The translations under genes and the position numbers were made by a program. Shown here piece by piece: positions 56,239 to 64,000 of a DNA stretch of 64,000 bases; the first letter of the stretch is position 1, and each line of letters begins with the position of its first letter. The notes under the pieces are model-generated. The model had not been told where the DNA came from, made no database searches, and saw only the letters and a list, made by a program, of their open reading frames with translations. Source of the stretch: Bacteroidales bacterium (lineage in GTDB: Bacteria; Bacteroidota; Bacteroidia; Bacteroidales; Bacteroidaceae); the NCBI GenBank assembly GCA_012517855.1, contig JAAYUD010000067.1, positions 100,802 to 164,801 of the forward strand, read 5' to 3'.

Positions 56239-59211
56239 TTACTTCTTCTTTTTGGGAACGATGTTTAGTCTGTATACCAAATGCAGCATAGCATAGCGTG
56301 GCATAACATTGGTGTATTGTTCCACTCTGCCTTGAGCCGTGAGCGAACGGGTAATGTTGCTGAGGTTGCCCAATATATCGAATCCGTCGAGCATGAATAG
56401 AAATTTTCCGTTCCATAAACTCTTTGATAGTCGGGCGTTCCATACAAGATCGTTGGTATTCATGGATGAATCGTCGTAGCCGCGCCGGCTATACATCGTG
56501 AGGTCGGTACTGAGTTGCCATTTCTGGGGTAGACTGATCAAGGCTGTAAGGCCGTAGTTGAAGTCGCCTGCATTGATGGTCGAGAAATCGTCTCTCTTGC
56601 TGCTTGCCTGTGTCCAAGTGCCATCGGCTTTTACGCCGAACTGTATGCCACTATTTAGTTTGTAGCTGAATTTTAAGCTTTCTGATAGATAAGAAGTACC
56701 TACCGTGCTGCGCTTGTTGTCGGTAGAGTTTTCTATACTGATTAAATCCACATTATGATAGTAGCTTTCGGAGGTAGAAGTCGTCAGTGTAAAGAGCTTC
56801 TTTTTGTCGAGTGCGGTTTCGTATTTCAATCTGATATAGCCGTCCCAGTTGCCGTTGACGTTACTGGGTTTGATCGTGCGAATTCCGGTTGATTTATCGT
56901 ATGTATATCCCATGACCATAGCATTGGACGTCATGTTGCACGCCCCTTGAATTCTGAATATTCGTTGTCTCTCGGGATTGCTCTTGTAGTAAACTGCATA
57001 CCACTTGTAATGGTATGTGTTTTTCAAATGGGGATTCCCTAAAAATAGTTGTAAGGGATTCGAATCGTTGCGCACGTTGACGAGGTAGGTCATATCCGGT
57101 GTTTCGGTCTCAATATAATATGATGTAAAAAATGTCGTCCTTTTGTCTTTCGATTGGATTTGCAGGAACGTATTGTTTAAGTTGAGTAATGTTGAATGGC
57201 GGGTGAATAGACTGTCCGATTTAGCCTGTCTATAATTCATCTTTTGTCTCAACAAATTGAGTGGCATGTCTATCTGTACCCAATAGAAATAGTTCGAGGT
57301 GTATTTGTTCATCCATAGTTGCCATCCCAGTGTATGCGTCATATCGTGTTGTGTAGCGTCGTAGCTATTGCCAGAATCTAACGTTGATATTAATTCGGCT
57401 TCAGAAGGCAGCATTCCAAATTTGTGCGTCGTTTCATCATCCCATCCTGCGAGTCGGTCCAAGCGATACAGCGAACGGTCGCGTCCTTGATAGTTGTTCT
57501 GCTGATATTTGTAATAGAGGTTTAGTGTCAATCCTTTCTTCACGGTGTAGGCGTACAGTGCTTTGCCCGAGAAGTCCCATCCGTGTTGTGGACGGTTTTT
57601 AGTGTATTGATTTCTAAAATCGGTTGTGACATTCGATTTGTTTAAGTAGTCTACTCTGTTTTGTTGAAAGATGTCTTCGGCGGCATCTTTGTACGATAGA
57701 TTTGTTTCCAATTCCCAATGATCGGAAGAGTGGGGGATATTGAATACGCTCTCTGCCTCGAGTCCGGTATTTAGAGTATGTCCTGTCGTTTTGTTGTGTT
57801 GCATGTTTCGGTTGATGGCTATTTGTAGCAGTTTGGCATTCATTTGGGGAGCATAGATGCTGTCCAATAAGTTTTTGCCGAAACTGATAGGGTCTGCATT
57901 GAACGTCCCCGACAGATACTCATTGCGGTTATCGTATTTTTGATATTCGAGTGAGGGAGTAAGTGTAAGCATCATCCTTTTAGTGGTGATCTCAATATCG
58001 TGGGTCGTTTTTATTTCGGTGCGATAATTTCGTGTGGAATTCTTTATTCTGTCAAAAGTATTGCCTCCAGTTAGAAAATTCTCTTGATTGGTATTGCTCA
58101 GATTGTCTGTGTCGGAGTGTTTGATCTGAACATTACCGTCTACTTTTAGTTTCTGATTGCGGTTTTCTATCGAGTAATCTATTCCCCCCATTTTGGTAGA
58201 GACCAGTCCTCCTATAAGGTCGGATGGTTTCCATGTGTCGTTTTCACCGGGTTTTCGGGTATCGTTCAGATTGTTTATACTGCTATATGCAGAGAAATGC
58301 GAATGATCGGTAAAGCGCATGGCGAAGAGCCGTGCCAAATAACGATTTTGTAAGCCGCTGCCGAGTTCCATATTGCCCATCCAGCTGATAGAGTATTGTT
58401 TCTTGAGATTTACATCCATCACCAGCGATTTCTTATCGACGTCGTGTCCTAGAAATTCACTTGTTTTACTTTGTTTCTCGTAGACTTTTACATTATTGAC
58501 CATATAAGTCGGAAGATTGTCGAGCATGATTTGATTGTTGCCTTTGAAGAAGTCTTTGCCATTCATCAGCAGACTTTCCACGAATTTGCCATTTACATAA
58601 ATTCTACCGTCCGATTTAAGTTCGGCACCCGGCATTTGTCGGATGAGGGCATCGAGCATCGAACCCTCGGATAGTTGAAATGCATCTGCATTATACACAA
58701 GAGTATCGCCTTTATTATAGAACTTTACTTTGGTTGCTGTTACTACCACTTCTTTCAGTTGCCTCACTTCTTCTCGTTTCAGATAAACATCGGGTGCATT
58801 GATGGTATATTCCCGACGTCCGAATACAGCTTTGAATTTCAGGTATTGTGTCTGATAGCCATCGTAGGTGAATCGTATCAGGTAAGTTCCGTTGCCGGCT
58901 ACGTCAAAGTTCCAATACGAAAAGTAGGTGATCTTATCACCGCTTTGAGAAAATCCGCCGGTCTTTCTTGTTTTTATTATTGTACTGTCCGTACGGAGCA
59001 ACTCTACCGTGACTCCCGGCATACGGCGATGTGTGATATAATCCAATACCTGCCCACTTATCGCTCGTGTCTCTTTTTTGTTACTTACAGATGTGTCTCC
59101 ATTGCGGTTTGTCACGTTTTGTGCGACAATATTTACCGGAATAAGTAGAGAAAGCAATGGGATGAATAGGCTTTTCCATTGCCACATTGTTAACATTGTT
59201 GCTTTTTTCAT
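56239..59211 (-). CDS. TonB-dependent-receptor-like outer-membrane beta-barrel protein
   Basis: 990 residues. N-terminal signal (about 1-31, ending VAQ), a carboxypeptidase-regulatory-like beta-sandwich (about 50-150: ISGQVLDYITHRRMPGVTVE), a plug-like domain (VVVTATKVKFYNKGDTLVYN, MLDALIRQMPGAELKSDGRI, then YMVNNVKVYEKQ), and an ~700-residue barrel ending in MLHLVYRLNIVPKKKK. It belongs to the outer-membrane beta-barrel family that resembles SusC/TonB receptors but lacks a SusD partner. 233 bases after the ABC permease gene, same strand; no TAnnTTTG between, so it may extend the sigma-54-driven operon. Confidence 0.85.
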   Translation of the reverse strand: MKKATMLTMWQWKSLFIPLLSLLIPVNIVAQNVTNRNGDTSVSNKKETRAISGQVLDYITHRRMPGVTVELLRTDSTIIKTRKTGGFSQSGDKITYFSYWNFDVAGNGTYLIRFTYDGYQTQYLKFKAVFGRREYTINAPDVYLKREEVRQLKEVVVTATKVKFYNKGDTLVYNADAFQLSEGSMLDALIRQMPGAELKSDGRIYVNGKFVESLLMNGKDFFKGNNQIMLDNLPTYMVNNVKVYEKQSKTSEFLGHDVDKKSLVMDVNLKKQYSISWMGNMELGSGLQNRYLARLFAMRFTDHSHFSAYSSINNLNDTRKPGENDTWKPSDLIGGLVSTKMGGIDYSIENRNQKLKVDGNVQIKHSDTDNLSNTNQENFLTGGNTFDRIKNSTRNYRTEIKTTHDIEITTKRMMLTLTPSLEYQKYDNRNEYLSGTFNADPISFGKNLLDSIYAPQMNAKLLQIAINRNMQHNKTTGHTLNTGLEAESVFNIPHSSDHWELETNLSYKDAAEDIFQQNRVDYLNKSNVTTDFRNQYTKNRPQHGWDFSGKALYAYTVKKGLTLNLYYKYQQNNYQGRDRSLYRLDRLAGWDDETTHKFGMLPSEAELISTLDSGNSYDATQHDMTHTLGWQLWMNKYTSNYFYWVQIDMPLNLLRQKMNYRQAKSDSLFTRHSTLLNLNNTFLQIQSKDKRTTFFTSYYIETETPDMTYLVNVRNDSNPLQLFLGNPHLKNTYHYKWYAVYYKSNPERQRIFRIQGACNMTSNAMVMGYTYDKSTGIRTIKPSNVNGNWDGYIRLKYETALDKKKLFTLTTSTSESYYHNVDLISIENSTDNKRSTVGTSYLSESLKFSYKLNSGIQFGVKADGTWTQASSKRDDFSTINAGDFNYGLTALISLPQKWQLSTDLTMYSRRGYDDSSMNTNDLVWNARLSKSLWNGKFLFMLDGFDILGNLSNITRSLTAQGRVEQYTNVMPRYAMLHLVYRLNIVPKKKK

Positions 59212-59444
59212 GTCTATATGAATGTTATTTATTATAAGGTGTTATTTATTTTTGATACGGATTTTTCAATATTTAGGCTACAAAAGTTACTTCCTCACTC
59301 TTTGTGTAGGCATGTAGAATGTCCTTATCAAAACAATAGATGTTATGATTCTGTCGTTCTGTGCCTACATCAGAGTGAATAGAGATAGCTTAGTATTATA
59401 TATGAATAAAAATGGTTCTTTATTATTGAAATAGAAGTCACGAT

Positions 59445-60704
59445 CTATTCATCGTGCAGAGCCTCTGCCGGTGGTAGCTTCATCGCTTTGTATGCCGGTA
59501 GCAGTTCTCCGAGAAAAATAGTCAGTGCAATGAGCAGATAGGTGATGAACGTAGTGGCTATAAATCGGATTGGTTCAAGTGTGTTCGGATCGTTAAGCCA
59601 CAAATTCAGTTGCGCATGAGCCAAGTTCCAGTCGATGATGATGGCCGGAATACTGGCTATAGTAAGTAGTAGCAGTCCTTCGGATAATTGGCGGCCGAAA
59701 ATATCACGATTGGTTGCGCCTATCACTTTGAGTAATGCAATCTCACTACGTTTCTGCTGCGTGCGAAACCAGAACGTGCCGAATAGGCCGAGAAATATAT
59801 TGAAAAGTAGAAAGCCTGCTCCGGCTGAATAATTGCGTAACTTGTTTTTATATGTTTGCAACACAGAGGCTCGTTCCGAAGAGAAAGAACGGATACTCGA
59901 AATGTATAGATTACCTACTCGCATACTTTTCTGAGCCTCATTCGAAAGTCGGTTTATAAAATCGACATCGTGTTTGGGTTTTACTCGAACACTTATTGAC
60001 AGGGAAGTGAAATGGCGGTTTTTGAAATGCTTGTCATCGATACGGCTCATCATAGACCTCGAATAAGTATCTATCAAGAATTCATTGTCGCGTATTGGTT
60101 CATAGCGTGCTAGTAGTTGATGTCTTTGAGTTGAATCATTATAAAAATAAAATCCTTTTCCAACAAGCGAAGAGGCCTTTATCCCGCTTTCTTTGAAATT
60201 GTTTGCAGACATCAAGAAGCCGTTAGGATCTTTTTCTAATATTTGGGCGAGTTGTTTTGGTGTCTCTCCGTTAGCTCCGCGACAACGGAATACTTTGAAG
60301 AAGTCGGGCTCTATACTACAAAAGTGTACTCTTAGGGTTGTAAGTGTATCGTATGAAAGGGGGCTCCATCTTCCACCGTTTGAATAAGGGTATGCTTGTC
60401 TCGAGAGACATGCCGCTTCTATATCGGGGTGGTGACGTAGTCTGTCGGTTATCTTTTTCATATCTTTATAATAAGATGTGTCTGCCGGTATGTAATCGGG
60501 ATTGGACGGTGTCAGTTTCGAACACTGGATGTTGTAGCAATGAGTGATGTCAAAGCCCATGGGACGAATATAGGTGGCGATATTAAAATATATGTAGTCT
60601 ACGACGAACCATAACAATACGCTCACAAGTAGTAATTCTACTATGAGCCATGTATTGCTATGCCATTCATTCATCGTTTGTCGAAGTAATTTCTTGTTCA
60701 TCAT
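59445..60704 (-). CDS. ABC transporter permease, MacB/FtsX type (second)
   Basis: 419 residues: one N-terminal transmembrane helix (about 18-40), an extracytoplasmic MacB core domain (about 41-280), and three C-terminal helices (about 295-318, 345-365, 380-402) ending LLPAYKAMKLPPAEALHDE, the FtsX-family tail. Ends in a 6-bp stem CACGAT...ATCGTG. Starts 9 bases after the first permease gene. A heterodimer with that protein and the ATPase at 62041 is likely, exporting lipoprotein, peptide or drug substrates. Confidence 0.88.
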   Translation of the reverse strand: MMNKKLLRQTMNEWHSNTWLIVELLLVSVLLWFVVDYIYFNIATYIRPMGFDITHCYNIQCSKLTPSNPDYIPADTSYYKDMKKITDRLRHHPDIEAACLSRQAYPYSNGGRWSPLSYDTLTTLRVHFCSIEPDFFKVFRCRGANGETPKQLAQILEKDPNGFLMSANNFKESGIKASSLVGKGFYFYNDSTQRHQLLARYEPIRDNEFLIDTYSRSMMSRIDDKHFKNRHFTSLSISVRVKPKHDVDFINRLSNEAQKSMRVGNLYISSIRSFSSERASVLQTYKNKLRNYSAGAGFLLFNIFLGLFGTFWFRTQQKRSEIALLKVIGATNRDIFGRQLSEGLLLLTIASIPAIIIDWNLAHAQLNLWLNDPNTLEPIRFIATTFITYLLIALTIFLGELLPAYKAMKLPPAEALHDE

Positions 60705-60713
60705 AGTCTGTCT

Positions 60714-62018
60714 TTAATGTATTTTGCCGTTGATGGCATTTATTATTTGGGTATGAGAGGCCTGCCATGCCGGAATGATGCTGCTCATCAGATTGAGAAC
60801 AAAACAGAACAAGAAAGCGAGCAGGAAGAGTATGGGATTGAGAAGTACCGATATACTGACAGTAGGACGCCCCATATCTTCTATCCAGTTTTTGGTAAAT
60901 ATGAAATCCGAACCGAAATAGGCAAATAAGAGGCAAAGCAGTAGTCCTACAAAACCGGCAATGGTCGATAGTATGAGGTTCTCTATGATAATATCTTTCA
61001 ATATTTGTGAACGATGGCAGCCGAAAGCACGGCGTATGCCTATTTCTGTCATGTAACGGTGCAGCCTGCTTTGTGTCATACTGCTCAGGTTGATGGCAGG
61101 TATCAGAAGTAAGATGAATAATATAAATGCTTCTTGGCGATAGAATTTGTTGCGTTCCGGTTTGCCATTCGAATATGGACTAATTGATTTCTCGAATTGT
61201 GTACGCGGATTCTCTTGGTCGATAATTCTTAAATTTTCGGCCTTTAGTTTGGCGTTGAATGCAGCACTGCGTGTGTTGAATTCAGCCTTTATTTTCGGAA
61301 AATCTTTTTTCTTATAGGCAAGAATAGCGGTCGAGAAAGATCCACTCAATTCGGGGGCTCCCCATGTGTCATCTGTGATATCGGTGGTAGAATAGGGTAT
61401 CCATATCTGACTGTAAGCGCTTTCTGCCAGATTGGATACCTCGCGTACGACACCGCAAATATGGTAAGGCGAATGATTTATCGTGATTTTGCGACCTACG
61501 ACGTTTATGCTGCCGAATAGTCGACGAGCTATTTGTTCGCTAATCACAGCTTTCTTTTGTGCCGAGTTGAAGTCTGATTTGTTATAAGCTTTTCCACTCA
61601 GAAAATTAAAATCGAAAATGCGCCAGAAACTGTCGTCGGTTTGTTTCAAATCTGCTGAGAAAGGAGCTACCCCATAAACGGATATAAGTGTTTGGTCGGG
61701 TGGATACTGGAATATACTGACTGCTTCGGGAGTTTTCAACGATGTATATAACTTTTTTGCTGTAGCTTCGCTTAGCATACCGCAAGATAGATCCTGATGG
61801 TCGTCGTGATTGTTTGCATTAGTATAAGAAATACAGTCTCCATGTAATATTCTGTTGCGGTTGCTTTCGGGCGAGAATGGCAGTATTTGTATTTCTTGCA
61901 TCAGTACTACTATCATAATAAGAAAGATAGATAATGCTGTCCCCAATATACTTACAATTGTTACTACCGGATCTTGCCGAAGGTTATAGCAGACTCTTTT
62001 GAAATATTGATTTTTCAT
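60714..62018 (-). CDS. ABC transporter permease, MacB/FtsX type (first)
   Basis: 434 residues from ATG at 62018 (MKNQYFKRVCYNLRQDPVVT); a longer frame to 62048 would overlap the ATPase gene. One N-terminal helix, a periplasmic MacB core (about 45-290), then three helices with the FtsX motif NLSSMTQSRLHRYMTEIGIR and the tail IPAWQASHTQIINAINGKIH. 22 bases after the ATPase gene. Unlike E. coli MacB, ATPase and permease are separate proteins, as in LolCDE. Confidence 0.88.
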   Translation of the reverse strand: MKNQYFKRVCYNLRQDPVVTIVSILGTALSIFLIMIVVLMQEIQILPFSPESNRNRILHGDCISYTNANNHDDHQDLSCGMLSEATAKKLYTSLKTPEAVSIFQYPPDQTLISVYGVAPFSADLKQTDDSFWRIFDFNFLSGKAYNKSDFNSAQKKAVISEQIARRLFGSINVVGRKITINHSPYHICGVVREVSNLAESAYSQIWIPYSTTDITDDTWGAPELSGSFSTAILAYKKKDFPKIKAEFNTRSAAFNAKLKAENLRIIDQENPRTQFEKSISPYSNGKPERNKFYRQEAFILFILLLIPAINLSSMTQSRLHRYMTEIGIRRAFGCHRSQILKDIIIENLILSTIAGFVGLLLCLLFAYFGSDFIFTKNWIEDMGRPTVSISVLLNPILFLLAFLFCFVLNLMSSIIPAWQASHTQIINAINGKIH

Positions 62019-62040
62019 TGTTTCTATTCGAATGGATCTG

Positions 62041-62712
62041 TTATTCAATTTGCCTTCCGTCGAAGAAGCGTACCGTTCGGCTTGTCTTTTTTGCCTGTTC
62101 TTCGTTATGTGTCACCATCACCACTGTTCGACCTTCTTCTTTATTTAATCGATGCAAAATATTCATGACTTCATTGCCCATTTTAGAGTCCAAATTCCCG
62201 GTAGGTTCGTCGGCAAGAATTATTTCCGGATTGCCTACAATAGCTCTGGCAATGGCTACTCGCTGGCATTGTCCTCCCGACAATTCGTTCGGCCGATGGT
62301 GGAGGCGGTGGCTCATTCCAACTTTTTCCAAAGCTTCTTTGGCAAGTCGATGGCGTTCTGAGGCAGAAAGACTACGGTAGGTGAGAGGCATCTCAACGTT
62401 ATCAATCACATTGAGCGACTGAATAAGATGGAAACTTTGGAAAATGAAGCCCAGCATTTTGTTTCTGAAAGTGGCAAGTTCTTTGTCTTTCATTTCTTCA
62501 ATTACATAATCGTTTATGGAAAGTTTGCCGCTGGTAGGTGTATCTATCAATCCCATGATATTGAGTAAGGTCGACTTGCCGCAACCCGAAGGACCCATAA
62601 CACTGAGAAATTCTCCTTTCTCAATTTCGAGATTCACATTCTCAAGAGCTTGTGTTTCTACTTCTTTTGTGCGGTATGTTTTATGAATGCCGCTTAATGA
62701 AATCATACTCAT
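62041..62712 (-). CDS. ABC transporter ATPase, MacB/LolD type
   Basis: 223 residues. Walker A SVMGPSGCGKSTLLN, Q-loop GFIFQSFHL, signature ELSGGQCQRVAIAR, Walker B EIILADEPTGNLD and H-loop VMVTHNEEQA. FNSFHLIQ-type Q-loop context and length fit the LolD/MacB subfamily. First gene of the exporter operon, preceded by a -24/-12 promoter at 62788-62802. Confidence 0.92.
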   Translation of the reverse strand: MSMISLSGIHKTYRTKEVETQALENVNLEIEKGEFLSVMGPSGCGKSTLLNIMGLIDTPTSGKLSINDYVIEEMKDKELATFRNKMLGFIFQSFHLIQSLNVIDNVEMPLTYRSLSASERHRLAKEALEKVGMSHRLHHRPNELSGGQCQRVAIARAIVGNPEIILADEPTGNLDSKMGNEVMNILHRLNKEEGRTVVMVTHNEEQAKKTSRTVRFFDGRQIE

Positions 62713-62787
62713 GATGAAAAAACGTTTATTTGGTTCTGCAAATTTTATTATTTGTTTCTAATTTAATTTCTTTTTTCCATAATATAA

Positions 62788-62802
62788 GCAATACTTGTGC
62801 CA
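62788..62802 (-). promoter_or_regulatory. Sigma-54 (-24/-12) promoter of the ABC exporter operon
   Basis: Minus strand reads TGGCAC-AAGTA-TTGC: exact -24 and -12 elements, GG and GC separated by 10 bases. It lies about 76 bases before the ATPase start codon. Confidence 0.85.
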
Positions 62803-62845
62803 CAGTCTCAAATGACTAATATACAGATATGTATGTATAATAGAG

Positions 62846-62895
62846 AGTGTCCGTTATCGGACACTTCTGTACGATAACGGACACTGTAAGCGGAC
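62846..62895. promoter_or_regulatory. Palindromic activator sites upstream of the sigma-54 promoter
   Basis: Perfect 14-bp inverted repeat AGTGTCCGTTATCG (62846-62859) / CGATAACGGACACT (62872-62885). The left half is itself dyadic, GTGTCCG-TTAT-CGGACAC (62847-62864), and a further half-site GCGGACA follows at about 62890. The distance of 45-100 bases upstream suits an enhancer-binding protein. Confidence 0.75.
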
Positions 62896-62986
62896 ATTTT
62901 GCAAATGGTAGGCAGATCATTTTCTCTTTTCAACCTTTTATGCTAAAGCAAGAGATTCGAAAAAGTGTTCAACTCTTTTGCTTTTT

Positions 62987-63079
62987 TTATTTAAGCGCTT
63001 GCTCCAAGTCTTTTATTAAATCGTCTGCATGCTCAAGACTGATTAATAATCAGAACAAACCATCTCTAGCATATTCTTT
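62987..63079 (-). pseudogene. C-terminal remnant of a Cys/Met-metabolism PLP enzyme
   Basis: The minus strand translates to KEYARDGLF, a stop, then LLISLEHADDLIKDLEQALK and a stop. This matches the usual end of the MetB/MetC/methionine gamma-lyase family (…GISDGLxRLSVGLEHxDDLIxDLEQAL). An internal stop, a further stop upstream and loss of the VG pair show decay. No more of the gene is recognisable upstream. Confidence 0.6.
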
Positions 63080-63580
63080 TCATGATGAAATTTGGTGAGT
63101 AGTTATTATTTTTATCAAAGTATTAATTCAGGCAAAGCTATTAATTACCCTCGTTCGCTTATCTATAAGGTGTAGGTTTTGGTTTCCTTTCATTCTATCT
63201 TTGCTCTACTTTTTTAGTAGTTTTACTCCGACTTGGCTACAATAATCGGATGATTATGCTAAGCCACTGACTTTTTAATTTTATAATATAGCAAAGATAT
63301 AAAAGAAAATGGTATCTCAAAGGGTACTAAGTGACAAAAGAGGGTATAAAAGGTGGAAATTCAGAATAAAGGGAATGCTGAATGCTTATTATAAGTTACT
63401 TGATTCTTCTTATTCTTCCATATCTTCAGTGCTCTTTACTAGGTTAAGGGTTTTGCTTATATAAAGGGTAAGTGTTTGAGTGCCTATGAGAAAAATGAAC
63501 TGCTTTATCGCTTTTTGCCCTCTTGTAGCAGTATTTTTGTTTGGTATCTGGCCCTTTTTCGTTTCCTTCCTTTCCTGTTT

Positions 63581-63670
63581 GTCGAATCATATATGTGATT
63601 CGATCAACTCACAGTTGTGATTCGATCGAGTCACATATATGGAACGATCGAATCACATATATGATTCGAC
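63581..63670. repeat. Nested palindromic repeat with 25-bp inverted ends
   Basis: 63581-63605 and 63646-63670 are perfect 25-bp reverse complements (GTCGAATCATATATGTGATT...). The 40-base interior carries further variants of TCACATATATG and GATTCGATC, giving about five half-sites in 90 bases. Confidence 0.8.
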
Positions 63671-63896
63671 AGATTGTTTTTTATGTATTTTTCTCACTGT
63701 ACTTGTGGGATCTTGGCGTGTTCGGTCTGTTTTCGCTCCTGGTTCTTCCTCTCTTTAGGGAAGCTTCTTTTCCTTCTTTTTTCTTTTTCCGTTCTTTCTG
63801 CGTTTTTTGTCTCAAAAAAATATGTTTGTGAACCTGTTTTGAATCAGTGTCTTATGTGACGGTCTTAAAAAAAGATGAAAAAAAGTTTGGATAATG

Positions 63897-63928
63897 TTTG
63901 GAGGGGATACAAAAAGTCTCTACCTTTG
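63897..63928 (+). promoter_or_regulatory. Strong promoter and leader, probably of an rRNA operon beyond the window
   Basis: TTTG (63897-63900), 20-base spacer, TACCTTTG (63921-63928), then a non-coding leader to the edge ending GAGTTACATAAAC. The spacing, the CTACCTTTGCATCCGCTTTCG context and the leader resemble what I recall of 16S rRNA promoters in Bacteroides. The rRNA gene itself is not in the window. Confidence 0.65.
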
Positions 63929-64000
63929 CATCCGCTTTCGAGAACGAAACATACGGTCCCGAGGGCACAAAGAAGCGATATTTGAAAGAGTTACATAAAC

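Larger units (their letters stand above)
62713..64000. other. 1.3-kb region with sigma-54 control region, gene remnant, repeats and rRNA-type promoter
   Basis: From left: sigma-54 promoter, palindromic activator site, degraded PLP-enzyme end (62987-63079), a stretch 63080-63560 with only isolated -7 words (63196-63203 on plus, 63292-63299 on minus) and no gene, the nested repeat at 63581-63670, and the promoter at 63897-63928. Frames at 62847-63098 and 63541-63831 are rejected. Confidence 0.6.

Noticed and set aside
62847..63098. 83-aa plus-strand frame
   Set aside because: It begins inside the sigma-54 activator palindrome and is antisense to the PLP-enzyme remnant.
63541..63831. 96-aa plus-strand frame
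   Set aside because: It passes through the 25-bp inverted repeats; low-complexity Phe/Leu/Ser-rich translation.

Overview
The window is a chromosomal segment of a member of the Bacteroidales, most likely the genus Bacteroides. The evidence is the repeated Bacteroides-type promoter signature (-33 TTTG, about 19-20 bases, -7 TAnnTTTG) upstream of many genes, near-absence of Shine-Dalgarno-dominated starts, a UpxY/NusG-like regulator beside a tyrosine recombinase, glycan-degrading enzymes (GH20, GH43, GH10-like), TonB-linked outer-membrane proteins, a eukaryote-type GT3 glycogen synthase, and a kdp locus with a stand-alone KdpD sensor domain and an NtrC-type regulator.

Layout. 1-2.7 kb: end of an M64 peptidase gene, then pepT-gcvT with a clear terminator. 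3.1-5.3 kb: GH20 beta-hexosaminidase. 5.4-9.1 kb: an A+T-rich accessory island on the minus strand with two unknown proteins, a short NusG-like regulator and a tyrosine recombinase; between operon and recombinase lies a 229-bp segment bounded by perfect 25-bp inverted repeats and holding an outward promoter that presently points away from the operon. I read this as a phase-variation switch in the OFF orientation, and it is the most interesting object here. 9.5-20 kb: secreted GH10-like protein, PEP/pyruvate-binding protein with two receiver domains, uvrA, SPOR lipoprotein, GH43. 20-27.4 kb: a small membrane-stress-like trio (YtxH, holin-like, small protein), then a six-gene minus-strand cluster: glycogen synthase, glycogen phosphorylase, DUF308, recR, membrane protein, acetyltransferase. 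27.5-34.1 kb: a five-gene glycan-use operon without SusC/SusD. 34.5-42 kb: maeB-pta fusion, dxs with a split LysO exporter, tcdA. 42.3-51.4 kb: complete kdp locus including two mini-genes (kdpF, 26 aa, and a 32-aa membrane peptide). 51.5-55.9 kb: tatD, polyprenyl synthase and tonB facing cmk-ispH. 56.2-62.7 kb: outer-membrane beta-barrel receptor and a three-gene MacB/LolD-like ABC exporter under an apparent sigma-54 promoter with an upstream palindromic activator site. 62.7-64 kb: a decayed PLP-enzyme remnant, repeats, and at the right edge a strong promoter and leader resembling those of rRNA operons.

Intergenic spaces are unusually rich in long palindromes. At least three recurring families are seen: AACTAACG-type elements with terminal inverted repeats, TGACGTCC...GGACGTCA elements, and GCGACTCA...TGAGTCGC hairpins. 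Several single-copy long inverted repeats occur too. No CRISPR array, insertion sequence with transposase, tRNA or complete rRNA gene was recognised.
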